From the NCBI RefSeq assembly GCF_004801415.1, contig NZ_SSNX01000004.1, positions 305,490-369,489 of the forward strand: a stretch of DNA of 64,000 bases, written 5' to 3'. Positions 29,608 to 43,371 of this stretch are shown here, piece by piece (positions within the stretch are counted from its first letter, which is position 1; each line of letters starts with the position of its first letter). The stretch is from Deinococcus sp. KSM4-11 (lineage in GTDB: Bacteria > Deinococcota > Deinococci > Deinococcales > Deinococcaceae). The notes under the pieces were generated by a model, which was not told the DNA's origin, did not search any database, and was given only the letters and a program-made list of their open reading frames with translations. The position numbers and the translations under genes were made by a program.

Positions 29608-30141
29608 GCTCGCTCAATCACACAAGTCCTCAACGCCCTGCAATCTCTTGCTCCCGTTCCTGGACTGTCGGCCGGTGAAACGCCGCTGCCACTTCGACAC
29701 ACGTTGACTGCACCAAGCGACGCGAGCGATCTTGCCGTGATACACCACGTCCCTGCTGCTCTGCATAACTTCTGGCTTCAGGCAGCCAGTGCTCGACTCT
29801 TTGAAGACATGCAGTACGGTCAGTGGGGCTTGGTCATCCACGATCCTTGCGCTGCGCGGCACGCCACAGACGCTTACCAACTCGCGCGGCACGATGACGC
29901 CCGTGCAGGGGACCTCGTCATCGGCATGTTTCTCGGCGATTGTGACCTGTTGATCATCCGTGCTGATCCAAAGGCGGACGACGAGGGTCAAGTACTGGTC
30001 GCGCTGCCGCTCGATGGTCGTGTTGACTGGGATCGAGTCGGCCATGACTTTACGGACTTTCTCGACCAGTACATCCAGGCGCGCGGCGCCAAATTTTGGG
30101 AAGGCTCAACGAACGCCCGTATGGGTGCGGAAACACACTAA
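29605..30141 (+). CDS. SMI1/KNR4 (SUKH)-like protein, possibly altered at its C-terminus by an IS
   Basis: 178 residues. Features of the SUKH superfamily: IHHVPAALHNFWLQAA near residue 50, GQWGLVIHDP, GDLVIGMFLGDCDLLIIR (the central strand pair) and HDFTDFLDQYIQARGAKFW at the end. SUKH proteins are often immunity proteins against nuclease or deaminase toxins; no toxin gene is adjacent. Codon use and GC are lower than in the neighbours, hinting at acquisition. The last ~14 codons run into the IS transposase region on the other strand, so the original C-terminus may have been replaced. Leaderless start at GTG. Confidence 0.6.
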   Translation: MARSITQVLNALQSLAPVPGLSAGETPLPLRHTLTAPSDASDLAVIHHVPAALHNFWLQAASARLFEDMQYGQWGLVIHDPCAARHATDAYQLARHDDARAGDLVIGMFLGDCDLLIIRADPKADDEGQVLVALPLDGRVDWDRVGHDFTDFLDQYIQARGAKFWEGSTNARMGAETH

Positions 30142-30961
30142 GGCACAGGCAAGGACGAGCAACGCAAGATGTGCATCGACTCGGCGCTCGTACCGCAACT
30201 TCAAGCGCTTGAACCGATTCAGCCAGCTCAGCGTCCGCTCCACCACCCATCTCACGTGCCCGAGACGCTCACGTGATTCGACACCCCGCCGCGCAATGCG
30301 AGGAACAATCCCACGCACATACAGCGCGTGGCGGCAGCGGTGAAAGTCAAACCCTTTGTCGGCGTGGAGCTTGTACGGTCGCTTGCGGGGCCGCCCAACT
30401 CGACCTCTGCGTACACCTGGCATGGCGTCTACGGCCGCTTCGAGCATCCGGCTGTCGTGCACGTTCGCAGCAGAGATGACCACGGCGAGCGGTAGGCCGT
30501 TGCGATCAACCACCAGGTGCCGCTTGCAGCCCAGCTTGCCCCGGTTGGTCGGATCTGGGCCAGTTTCTTCGCCACCACACGGTGAAGCGATGGTCGCGGA
30601 GTCGAGCGAAGCGCGGCTCCAGTCGATCGCCCCAGACGCGTGGAGTTGATCGAGCAGGACACGATGAAGTGCGGCCCACACACCAGCGTGCTGCCACTCG
30701 ATAAGACGTCGCCAGCAGGTCATCCCACTGCCGTAGCCAAGCTGTTGTGGAAGGGAGCGCCAGGAGATGCCCGTGTGGAGGACGAAGAGAATGCCTTCGA
30801 GGGCGAGGCGGTCGTCGATCCGGGGACGACCGCCTCTGGCCCGGCAGGGTGGTGGCGGAAGAAGGGGAACGATCAACGTCCAGAGGTGATCGGAGACGAA
30901 CGGCACCACGTCACATTGGAACGTTCAGGTGAAGTTTTGTGCAGGGCAGTAAGGCATTCCC
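30098..30961 (-). mobile_element. IS5-family insertion sequence (ends tentative)
   Basis: A single intact transposase gene fills most of the element. Candidate ends are GGGAAGGCTCA reading in from 30098 and GGGAATGCCTTA reading in from 30961, only partly complementary, and no target duplication is evident. An 864-bp length would suit a single-ORF IS5 member. The right end touches a copy of the dispersed repeat. Confidence 0.5.
30106..30909 (-). CDS. IS5-family transposase (DDE)
   Basis: 267 residues, apparently complete. The N-terminal helix-turn-helix/DUF4096 part contains ILFVLHTGISWRSLPQQLGYG; the catalytic residues are D in SLDSATI (~residue 103), D in HADKGFDF (~194) and E in WVVERTLSWLNRFKRL (~232). 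The C-terminus has the R..E..R..L spacing of DDE enzymes. There is no frameshift, unlike the two-ORF IS427 members. It cuts and pastes the element. Its 3' end overlaps the SUKH-like frame by 36 bp, antisense. Confidence 0.9.
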   Translation of the reverse strand: MVPFVSDHLWTLIVPLLPPPPCRARGGRPRIDDRLALEGILFVLHTGISWRSLPQQLGYGSGMTCWRRLIEWQHAGVWAALHRVLLDQLHASGAIDWSRASLDSATIASPCGGEETGPDPTNRGKLGCKRHLVVDRNGLPLAVVISAANVHDSRMLEAAVDAMPGVRRGRVGRPRKRPYKLHADKGFDFHRCRHALYVRGIVPRIARRGVESRERLGHVRWVVERTLSWLNRFKRLKLRYERRVDAHLALLVLACALVCFRTHTGVR

Positions 30962-31132
30962 CACCCCCCAGCCCCCTACCCCTCTGGGGTAGGGGGAGCG
31001 GGCGCTGCGCTGGGCATGTGGTCGTCAGGTTGACTGGCTGGCCCTCGTGGCTGTCTGGATAGCGTGGGCGGCGTGTGCCCTCACACTTCTCGTCGTCACC
31101 GCCCGCGCGCTTCGCGCACGATGGCATTCGGT
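30957..31132 (+). repeat. Dispersed intergenic repeat, full copy (B)
   Basis: It begins with the hairpin CCCCCTACCCC-TCT-GGGGTAGGGGG, then GCTGGGCATGTGGTCG, and ends with CGCGCTTCGCGCACGATGGC followed by ATTCGGT. The region from the transposase start (30910) to the next gene (31210) is otherwise without coding signal. Copy C at 52287 is equally long; copy A at 2275 is shortened. Confidence 0.8.
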
Positions 31133-31209
31133 AGGCGTGCCGGGTGGGACGTTTCGTCTTTGGGCCCAGTCCCGCTGTTGGTAGAGGAAACTGGCGTCCT
31201 TTGTCTCCG

Positions 31210-32019
31210 TTACTCCCGTCTCCTGACGAGCAGTGCGAGCAGGAAGACGGCGGTGTTCACAAGCACGATGGTCGCGCCGGGCGCGGTGTCGAGGTAGTAG
31301 CTGAGGTACAGGCCGGTGATGCCGCCCACGCTGCCGAGCAGCGCGGCGAGCAGGATCATCTTGCGCAGGCTGCGGGCCAGCAATCGGGCGGCGGCGCTGG
31401 AGGTGATCAGCAGACTGACGCTGAGGGTCGTGCCGACGAGTTGCACGGTCAGCACGACGACCAGCCCGATCAGCACCAGCAGCAGGTTGTTCAGGCGGCG
31501 AACCGGCAGGCCCACAGCGCGCGCCTCGGTGGGGTCGAAGGAGGCCAGCAGCAGTTCCTTCTGGATGGCGGTGAGCAGCCCGCCCACGACCACCGTGACG
31601 GCCAACGCGCCCCACAGGTCGCCCGCGCTGACGCCGAGGGGATTCCCGATCAGGAAAGCGCTGAGGTCCGTGGTGAAGGTCGGCGCGCGGGAGAGCAGCA
31701 CCACGCCCAGCGAGAACATGCCCACGAACACGATCCCGATGGCGCTGTCCTGCTTCAGGCCGCCCCGGTTCCCGATCGCGCCGATGCCCAGGGCCGTGAG
31801 GATCGCGGCGATCATGGCCCCCACCAGCAGGTTGCCCTTCGTGAGGAATGCGGCAACGATGCCGGGGAACACGGCGTGGCTCATGGCGTCCCCGATGTAG
31901 CTCAGGCCGCGCAGCACCACCCACGCGCCGATCAGGGCACACAGCACACTCACGAGCACGACCGCGAGCAGCGCCCGCACGAAGAACCCGAACTGGAGGG
32001 GGTCGGTCAGGACGTGCAT
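31210..32019 (-). CDS. Metal (Mn/Zn) ABC transporter permease
   Basis: A 269-residue ABC-3 family membrane protein with about eight helices. ATG 32019 (MHVLTDPLQ) is one base into the ATPase stop codon (TGATG). [14 protein letters not shown] and [13 protein letters not shown] are conserved in ZnuB/MntB/TroC permeases; the latter is the loop touching the ATPase. With the ATPase and the binding protein at 33583 it should import Mn2+ or Zn2+. Which metal cannot be settled from sequence; Mn2+ is attractive given the Mn-rich physiology of Deinococcus. Confidence 0.9.
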   Translation of the reverse strand: MHVLTDPLQFGFFVRALLAVVLVSVLCALIGAWVVLRGLSYIGDAMSHAVFPGIVAAFLTKGNLLVGAMIAAILTALGIGAIGNRGGLKQDSAIGIVFVGMFSLGVVLLSRAPTFTTDLSAFLIGNPLGVSAGDLWGALAVTVVVGGLLTAIQKELLLASFDPTEARAVGLPVRRLNNLLLVLIGLVVVLTVQLVGTTLSVSLLITSSAAARLLARSLRKMILLAALLGSVGGITGLYLSYYLDTAPGATIVLVNTAVFLLALLVRRRE

Positions 32020-32741
32020 CAGGCCTCCGCGTGCATGGGCCCGAGGTGGCTGCTGCTGAACGTGAGTTCGACGTTGTGCGGCGTGTACACCTCGGCGGGC
32101 GTGCCGCTGGCGATGATCCGGCGGTTCACGAGCACCAGCTGGTCGCACCAGCGCCGCGCCTGTTCGAGGTCGTGGGTGACCATCACGACCGCGCGGCCCC
32201 GGTCGGCCTCGGCGCGCAGCAGGGCCATCAGGCTCTCCTGGGTGGTCGCGTCCACGCCGGTGAGGGGCTCGTCGAGCAGCAGCAGGTGCCCGCGCCGGGC
32301 CAGCATCCGGGCCAGCAGGACGCGCTGGCGTTGCCCGCCGGACAGGGCGCCGATGTGCCGGTGACGCAGGTCAAAGACACCGGTTTCCCTGAGCGCGCCC
32401 TCGACGATCTCCCGGTCTTTGCGGCCGGGCCAGCGCAGCCAGCCCAGGCGCCCGGTGCGGCCCATCATGGCCACGTCCCACACGGTGACGGGGAACGCCC
32501 AGTCGAGGGTCTGCTGCTGAGGCACGTAGGAAATACACTCGCGCGCGGTGTGGCCGGGATCGAACTGCACGGCGCCCGCGTGGTCCGGCAGCAGGCCCAC
32601 CAGGGTGCGCAGCAGGGTGCTCTTGCCCGCGCCGTTCGGGCCGATGATGGCGCTGAACTGCCCGGCCTCGAAGCGCACGGTGGCGTCCTCCAGCGCGATC
32701 TGCGGGCCGTACGCGACCGTCAGGTGCGAGACGCCCAGCAT
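32019..32741 (-). CDS. Metal (Mn/Zn) ABC transporter ATPase
   Basis: 240 residues. Walker [11 protein letters not shown]-loop [10 protein letters not shown], signature [14 protein letters not shown], Walker [14 protein letters not shown]-loop [11 protein letters not shown]. Short ATPases of this kind belong to the Znu/Mnt/Tro family. ATG 32741 has GGGAG 11 nt upstream; the open frame continues far upstream into the GNAT gene on the other strand but is not coding there. The permease starts at its stop codon. Confidence 0.92.
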   Translation of the reverse strand: MLGVSHLTVAYGPQIALEDATVRFEAGQFSAIIGPNGAGKSTLLRTLVGLLPDHAGAVQFDPGHTARECISYVPQQQTLDWAFPVTVWDVAMMGRTGRLGWLRWPGRKDREIVEGALRETGVFDLRHRHIGALSGGQRQRVLLARMLARRGHLLLLDEPLTGVDATTQESLMALLRAEADRGRAVVMVTHDLEQARRWCDQLVLVNRRIIASGTPAEVYTPHNVELTFSSSHLGPMHAEA

Positions 32742-32776
32742 CAGCGGGTGCTCCCTGACGGGCGTACGCTGGGGGC

Positions 32777-33577
32777 ATGGTGTCCGATCCGTCCCGTGCC
32801 GCCCTGCTCGCCGCGTACGACGCCCAGTTGCGAGAGGACTCCGAGATGGCGTCCGCCGACGCCTTCGACCGCGCCGGGCCTCTGTACCGGGGGGTGTTCG
32901 GCGACCGGGGCTTCGTGACCTACCGCGATCTGGGCGGCCTGACCGGATCGGCCCTCGACGACCTGATCGCGCAGACCGTCGAGCACTACGCGGCAAATCC
33001 GCAGATCAAGACCTTCGAATGGAAGACGCGCGGCCACGACGCGCCCGCCGACCTGCCGGGTCGCCTGATCGCGCACGGTCTCACGCCGGATGACCTGGAG
33101 ACCGTCATGGTCGGAGAGGCCAAGCTGCTGGCCCAGCCGGTGCCACTGCCAGAGGGCGTGACGCTGCGCCGCATCGACAACCAGCCCGAGCCTCGGGCGG
33201 ACGTGGAGAGGGCGGCCGCCACGCTGGAACGGGCCTTCGGGCATGGCTTTGGCGCGGGGGGACTGCTGCGCCGCATCGAGCAGCGCCCGGATCTGATCGA
33301 GCTGTGGGTGGCGGAGGCGGGCGGTGAGGTGATCAGCGCGGGCCGCCTGGAGTACGTGCCGGACAGTGACTTCGCGGGCCTGTGGGGGGGCGGCACCCTG
33401 CCCGAGTGGCGCGGCCAGGGCATCTACCGCGCGCTCACGGCGGCCCGCGCCAGTTCGGCCGCGGATCGTGGCGTGCGCTACCTGCACAGCGACTGCACCG
33501 CGATGTCCCGCCCGATCCTGGAACGCAGCGGCATGATCCCGGTCACCACAACCACGCCGTACCTCTGGCGACGGTAG
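32777..33577 (+). CDS. GNAT-family acetyltransferase
   Basis: 266 residues. The acetyl-CoA loop appears as [19 protein letters not shown] (R/Q-x-x-G-x-G/A type) at about residues 205-223, after [32 protein letters not shown] is the usual final strand-helix. The N-terminal half (residues 1-130) looks like a second, degenerate GNAT-like domain. TACGCT lies 6 nt before the ATG (leaderless). It is inserted on the opposite strand between the ATPase and binding-protein genes of the metal transporter. Substrate unknown. Confidence 0.8.
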   Translation: MVSDPSRAALLAAYDAQLREDSEMASADAFDRAGPLYRGVFGDRGFVTYRDLGGLTGSALDDLIAQTVEHYAANPQIKTFEWKTRGHDAPADLPGRLIAHGLTPDDLETVMVGEAKLLAQPVPLPEGVTLRRIDNQPEPRADVERAAATLERAFGHGFGAGGLLRRIEQRPDLIELWVAEAGGEVISAGRLEYVPDSDFAGLWGGGTLPEWRGQGIYRALTAARASSAADRGVRYLHSDCTAMSRPILERSGMIPVTTTTPYLWRR

Positions 33578-33582
33578 CGCCG

Positions 33583-34464
33583 TCACTTCAGCGCCCTGAC
33601 CATGATGTCCACGTTGGCCCGCAGGGCCTTCAGGAAGGTGTCGCCGCGGCTGCCCTGCGGCCCCAGCGCGTCGGTGTACAGCGGGGGAGCGATCTTCGCG
33701 CCGGTCTCGGAGGCCAGCGTACGGGCCAGGCGGTCGTTCACCGTGTTCTCGGTGAAGATGACCTTCGCGCCGCTGCCCCGCACGCTGGTGATCAGCGCGG
33801 CCAGCTCGCGGGCGCTCGGTTCGCGCTCGGTGCTCAGGCCGGGCAGCACGGTTCCCGCGAGGGTCAGGCCGTAGTGCGCGGCGAAGTACGCCAGGGCGTC
33901 GTGGTTCGTCACGATCGTCTTCTGCGCGGGCTTCAGCGTGGCGAACTGCGTTTTCGCCCAGGCGTCCACACGGTCCAGCTGCTTCAGGTACGCGGCGGCG
34001 TTCTGGGCGTACGTGGCCTTTCCGGCGGGATCGGCGGCGCTCAGTGCCATCTGGATGGTCCGGATGTACCCGGCGGTCAGGGTCACGTCCCACCACGCGT
34101 GCGGGTCGCGCGGGCCGTTGCTGCCGCTCTCGCCGGGCGCGGGGCGCAGCGGCAGACCCGTGGTGAGGATGACAGCCTTGGCCCCTGGGTTCGCGGCCTG
34201 CACCTGCGGCAGCCACGGTTCGAGGTTCGCGCCATTCAGGAACAGCAGACGGCTGCCCGCAAGCTGGCGGATGACGGTGGTGGTCGGCTGGAAGGTGTGG
34301 GCGTCGGTTCCGGCCGGCACGATGGTGGTGACGGTCACGCGAAGGCCGCCGACGTTCTTCACGAAGTCCGCGAGGATCGAGGTGGTCGCCGTGACGGGCA
34401 GGGGGGCAGCGTGGGCAAGGCTGGCGCCGAGCAGCACAGCAAGGGAAAGCAGAGTGCGTGTCAT
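33583..34464 (-). CDS. Metal (Mn/Zn) ABC transporter substrate-binding protein
   Basis: 293 residues of the ZnuA/TroA/PsaA cluster. A signal peptide covers residues 1-19 (cleavage after AHAA). Likely ligands: His in GTDAHTF, His in TNHDALAY, Glu in IFTENTVN and Asp in LYTDALGP, the two-His, Glu, Asp set seen in Mn/Zn receptors. No His-rich loop is present, which argues mildly against a dedicated ZnuA. GGAG stands 8-9 nt before ATG 34464. The promoter carries a Fur-family-like palindrome. Confidence 0.9.
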   Translation of the reverse strand: MTRTLLSLAVLLGASLAHAAPLPVTATTSILADFVKNVGGLRVTVTTIVPAGTDAHTFQPTTTVIRQLAGSRLLFLNGANLEPWLPQVQAANPGAKAVILTTGLPLRPAPGESGSNGPRDPHAWWDVTLTAGYIRTIQMALSAADPAGKATYAQNAAAYLKQLDRVDAWAKTQFATLKPAQKTIVTNHDALAYFAAHYGLTLAGTVLPGLSTEREPSARELAALITSVRGSGAKVIFTENTVNDRLARTLASETGAKIAPPLYTDALGPQGSRGDTFLKALRANVDIMVRALK

Positions 34465-34520
34465 CGAGGTGATCTCCAGGGTGGAAGGGTGCAGGCCGGA
34501 TCTCGGCCCACCGACTGGAA

Positions 34521-34549
34521 ATGATAATGCGTTCTCAATAACGGGACAA
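34521..34549 (-). promoter_or_regulatory. Promoter with Fur/Mur/Zur-type operator for the metal-binding protein gene
   Basis: TTGTCC (34549-34544), a 17-nt spacer and TATCAT (34526-34521). The dyad TGAGAA-CGCA-TTATCA (34537-34522) overlaps the -10 and spacer; five of six bases per arm are symmetric and the form matches TGA.AA....TT.TCA sites of the Fur superfamily. Repression by metal is expected. Confidence 0.6.
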
Positions 34550-34630
34550 GACCCCCTTAGGCCCATGCTTTAAAAAACAAAGTGTGCGTGGCTGACCATC
34601 CGCAAAGGTGCGCGGTGCTACGCTTTTCGC

Positions 34631-35617
<987 letters not shown>

Positions 35618-35635
35618 GTCACGGTTCCCACTCCG

Positions 35636-35657
35636 CCCCCGGTTCTAACGCCGGGGG
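35636..35657. terminator. Bidirectional hairpin after trxB
   Basis: CCCCCGG pairs with CCGGGGG around an 8-nt loop, 19 nt after the trxB stop and overlapping the stop codon of the convergent gene at 35645. There is no long T tract on either side. Confidence 0.5.
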
Positions 35658-36184
35658 TTCGCGTTGATCCATGCCCGCGCCAGATCATCCGACAGCTCCG
35701 CCATGCGGTCGAGTACCACACTCCGCACTGGGCGTCCGGTGCGCGCCTCGGAGTGGATGTCCGTGTAACCGGCCGTGAACCGCTGCGTACCCCGTTGCCA
35801 GCGCCGCTGCACCACCAGCCCCACCCCGTACGAGTACGCGGGATCTCCGAACCCCCGGTACGTCGCCGGATCCAGGTAACGGACATTCACGGCCACCGTC
35901 ACGACTCCGTCCTGCCCCCAGCACCACCACGGCCGGGCCAGGCGGACGCCCCGGCGCTCCAAGCGGGCCGTCATGACCTGCCGAAGCTCCCCTTCCAGCC
36001 CGACGAGCGCGTTCTGCTGCGCGGTGCCATTCAGGTCTTGCCGCGTGACGCTCGCCACGCCGGACGCCACACACAGCGTCACTCCGCCCAGTTCCGGCGG
36101 GACGTTCTCGCCGTGCCCGCCCGCGTGGCCCGCCAGCAGCGCCGCCAGCAGAACCGCCCAGACCGCCCTGTGCGGACGCCGCAC
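35645..36184 (-). CDS. Secreted hypothetical protein
   Basis: 179 residues from GTG 36184. An N-terminal signal peptide (VWAVLLAALLAGHAGG) is followed by a compact domain with two Cys (TLCVASG and WWCWGQ), possibly disulfide-bonded, and the sequence YSYGVGLVVQRRWQRG. No family is recognised. An alternative ATG 30 codons upstream would place the small membrane protein's frame inside this gene and is less likely. It lies 3 bp after that small gene, implying co-transcription. Confidence 0.6.
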   Translation of the reverse strand: MRRPHRAVWAVLLAALLAGHAGGHGENVPPELGGVTLCVASGVASVTRQDLNGTAQQNALVGLEGELRQVMTARLERRGVRLARPWWCWGQDGVVTVAVNVRYLDPATYRGFGDPAYSYGVGLVVQRRWQRGTQRFTAGYTDIHSEARTGRPVRSVVLDRMAELSDDLARAWINANPRR

Positions 36185-36186
36185 GG

Positions 36187-36303
36187 TTACTTCAGCACGC
36201 CGGCCCACACCAGCAGCGCCCACAGGATCACGGGGATGGCCAGGGAACCGACGATCAGTTTGATCAGTCGCCACCAGTCGTTCAGGAATTCCCGCAGCCT
36301 CAT
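36187..36303 (-). CDS. 38-residue single-span membrane protein
   Basis: ATG 36303 to TAA 36187. The peptide begins [15 protein letters not shown] and continues with one hydrophobic helix ([18 protein letters not shown]) ending AGVLK. The amphipathic basic-aromatic N-terminus followed by a membrane span is typical of real small membrane proteins. The next gene starts 3 bp after its stop, consistent with a two-gene operon. Role unknown. Confidence 0.6.
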   Translation of the reverse strand: MRLREFLNDWWRLIKLIVGSLAIPVILWALLVWAGVLK

Positions 36304-36436
36304 GGACTCAGGCTAGCAGGCGCGCAGCGGGACATCCGGAACGCGGGGCACCCTCGCAATTCGGTGCTCCGGAAGCGGGGTAGGAACGAACCGGCCTAGA
36401 ATCGGGTGTGCTGCCTGACCGCCTTGCCAGGTGTTC

Positions 36437-38506
36437 ATGCCTCTGACCGTCACGCCCGTGTACAACGCACAGGGCGAGCAGGTCGTGCTGGGCCGCGAGG
36501 TCGGACAGGGCGTGCGCGCGGACGTGCTCCTGCTGCGAAACCGCCCGGATCAGGTGGCCAAACGCTGGCGTGACGAGCTGAAGGAAGGTGAAGCCGCACA
36601 CCTGCGGGCGCTGGTGGCCGCGCACACGCCGGAACTGGAGGCAGTGAGCACGTGGCCGGTGAACACCCTGCACGACCACGCGGGCACGCTGCTGGGCGTG
36701 GTGCGCCCGTATCTGAACCTGGGCGACTTCCGGGACCTGACCTGGCTGTCTTCCCCGGCACTGCGGCTGCGGGCCTTCACGAACGCGGGCTGGGCGTTCC
36801 GCGTGCGGGTCGCGGCAGCGGTGGCGCAGGCCATCGCGGGGCTGCACGCGGCCGGGCAGATGATGGGCGACGTGAACCCGCTGCACGTGCTGGTGTCGTC
36901 GCAGGGGCGGGTGCGGCTCGTGAACGTGGACGCCTGGCAGCTCCGCGTAGATGGGCAGGTGTACCACACCACCACGGCCACGGCGCTGTTCCTGCCCCCT
37001 GAGCTCCAGGAGCAGGAGCTGGTAGCCGTGACCCGCACCGTGAACCACGACCTGTTCGGGCTGGCGGTGCTGCTGTTCCAGCTGGTCTTCGACGGTCGGC
37101 ATCCCTATGCGGGCCTGCCGGATCACGGCGAGGTACCCACGCCCTCCCGCGCGATCGCGGAGGACGCCTACGCGTACGCGCTTCCCCCGCGCCCCGGCGT
37201 GCGGCCCCCGCCGGAGGGCCTGCCCATGGGCGCCCTGCCGGAGAGCGTGCAGGAGCTGTTCGCTGCGGCGTTCTCGGCCCACCACGCGAATCGCCCCACG
37301 GCCGAGGAGTGGGCGCGGGAATTGAGCCTTCTGGCCGATACGCTGGTCTCCTGCGAGCGCACCGAGGCCCACCAACACGAGATCGGCCAGCCGTGCCCGT
37401 GGTGCGAGCTGGACGCCATCAGGAGCGTGTCGCCCTTTACGTCGGATCGGCACGGCCCGGAGGGCAATGCGCAGGCGGCACAGGTTCAGACGCTGTGGCA
37501 GGAGGTCATTCACGTGCCCGCCCCAGCGCGGCTTCAGGCACGGCCCGAGTCCTCGGCGGCGCTGCCCGATCTGCCCCTGAACCTGCCCACCCCGCCGAAG
37601 GTCGTGGCCGAGGCGCAGCTGGAGCGCACCCTGCGCTGGACGCTGCGCGTGGTCGCCCTGCTGCTGTTGTTCGGCGCGACCTTCGCCGTGCAGCGCTCCG
37701 TGATCGCGGGACTGGTCATCCCGGCGCTGCTGATCGTGGCGTTCACCGTGGGCCGCCGCCTGTCGGTGGACTGGGACGCCATGGTAGAGGGCTATCAGAA
37801 CGCGGAGGGCCGCCTGACCGAGCGGCTGCTGCCCGCGCGTGGAAAGTGGCAGGCGTACCACATCGCCCTGGAGGCCCGCCGGGAGGAGCTGAACCGGGAA
37901 CTGGAGACCCTCCAGGCGCGGTGGACGGCACTGGACGGCCGCCTGGCCCGCGAGAACGCCCGCGCCGAGTACGACCGCGACCTCACTACCCTGGACGGCC
38001 TGCGCCGTGCGCTGCTCCAGGGTGAGGAACGCCAGTGGGACGCTGTCGAGGCGCTGCTGATGCAGAAGCGCGAGCGGGCCACCCTCGAGTTCCTGAAACG
38101 GCAGCCGATCCGCGCGGGGATCCTGCCGCACTTCACGACCCGCACGGAACTACAACTCGCGGGCCTGGGGCTGCGCACCGCCGCCGACCTGACCGCCACC
38201 CGCCTGAACGATGCGCCCGAGGCGTGGCAGGCCGCCCTGGCGGTGTGGCGGCAGGGTCTGGAGGAGTACCTGCCGCTGAGCTTGGATCTCGTCAGCGCTG
38301 AGCAGGTGCAGAGGGTGCGGCGCGAACACCAGGCGCGCTGGACTGAGGACTTCGAGACCTACCGGCGGGCGGTGAACGCCTTCAAGGCCGGACGCTGGGG
38401 CACGGAACAGGCGGGTGTGCAGACCGAGCTGGACGCCGTGGCCGCGCAGGTCACCCAGCACCGACACGCGCTGAAGACCCTGGACAGTCTCGCGCGCCAG
38501 GGCTGA
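36437..38506 (+). CDS. Atypical protein kinase with membrane segment, coiled coil and helix-hairpin-helix (YegI-like)
   Basis: About 689 residues. Kinase domain ~1-300: glycine loop VGQGVRAD, Lys in QVAKRW, catalytic loop MGDVNPLHVLV (HRD replaced), metal site NVDAWQL where DFG is expected. A possible zinc knuckle (CPWCE) follows at ~320, two membrane spans at ~400-445, a charged coiled coil ~450-540 and an HHH-like segment (LAGLGLRTAADLTATRL) ~570. This resembles E. coli YegI, which works with a PP2C phosphatase and a vWA protein (YegK, YegL); neither partner is nearby. The start could also be GTG two codons earlier. Confidence 0.75.
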   Translation: MPLTVTPVYNAQGEQVVLGREVGQGVRADVLLLRNRPDQVAKRWRDELKEGEAAHLRALVAAHTPELEAVSTWPVNTLHDHAGTLLGVVRPYLNLGDFRDLTWLSSPALRLRAFTNAGWAFRVRVAAAVAQAIAGLHAAGQMMGDVNPLHVLVSSQGRVRLVNVDAWQLRVDGQVYHTTTATALFLPPELQEQELVAVTRTVNHDLFGLAVLLFQLVFDGRHPYAGLPDHGEVPTPSRAIAEDAYAYALPPRPGVRPPPEGLPMGALPESVQELFAAAFSAHHANRPTAEEWARELSLLADTLVSCERTEAHQHEIGQPCPWCELDAIRSVSPFTSDRHGPEGNAQAAQVQTLWQEVIHVPAPARLQARPESSAALPDLPLNLPTPPKVVAEAQLERTLRWTLRVVALLLLFGATFAVQRSVIAGLVIPALLIVAFTVGRRLSVDWDAMVEGYQNAEGRLTERLLPARGKWQAYHIALEARREELNRELETLQARWTALDGRLARENARAEYDRDLTTLDGLRRALLQGEERQWDAVEALLMQKRERATLEFLKRQPIRAGILPHFTTRTELQLAGLGLRTAADLTATRLNDAPEAWQAALAVWRQGLEEYLPLSLDLVSAEQVQRVRREHQARWTEDFETYRRAVNAFKAGRWGTEQAGVQTELDAVAAQVTQHRHALKTLDSLARQG

Positions 38507-38575
38507 CACACCGGGAGCTTCACGCTGTCTTGCCACGGCCTCCCCCCGGACGGGTGCGTTCATTACACTGCCGGT

Positions 38576-40210
<1,635 letters not shown>

Positions 40211-40235
40211 CCCTTCGGCACCCGATCAGCGCGGC

Positions 40236-40262
40236 ACGGGACGTCTGAGAGCATCGTCCCGT
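40236..40262 (+). terminator. Hairpin downstream of pgm
   Basis: ACGGGACG pairs with CGTCCCGT around an 11-nt loop, 26 nt after the pgm stop; no T tract. The rest of the 216-nt gap to murJ shows no coding signal. Confidence 0.4.
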
Positions 40263-40426
40263 CCAGACAGCCCTGGACGTGGTCCTAGTACTCGGCGGCG
40301 CACCCTAACGACCGGAGGCTGGCATTGTCGGACAGCCTTTGACGCGCTGTTCCGGGCGTACCTGCCACGATACGCAGTCCGGCAGTCACGTCTGTCGGTT
40401 CTGCCCTCCGCGCTACACTCCCCTGC

Positions 40427-42022
<1,596 letters not shown>

Positions 42023-42156
42023 GTTCGCGGGCAACCCACTCTGATGTCAGTCTGCTGCGTGGCCGGCTTTCCTCAGAGGGAGCCATGGTTTCTTCCTCCC
42101 GGTAACGGCGAGGGGTCGCAGGCGGCGTGACGCAATCCCACCCCGGCCCAGCTCCT

Positions 42157-43317
<1,161 letters not shown>

Positions 43318-43371
43318 GCTGCGGGCAGTCTAGCGGGCCGGGAGGGGGCCGTCCCCCGTATCCTGTGGCCC

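Noticed and set aside
30910..31209. Remnant of a second transposase next to the IS5 element
   Set aside because: No frame there has transposase motifs; the sequence matches the dispersed intergenic repeat found at two other places.
36397..36446. 12-codon leaderless frame (GTG 36408) upstream of the kinase-HHH gene
   Set aside because: The spacing to TAGAAT is only 5 nt, the GTG choice is ambiguous and the overlap with the kinase start is long; weaker than the case before the glycosyltransferase.
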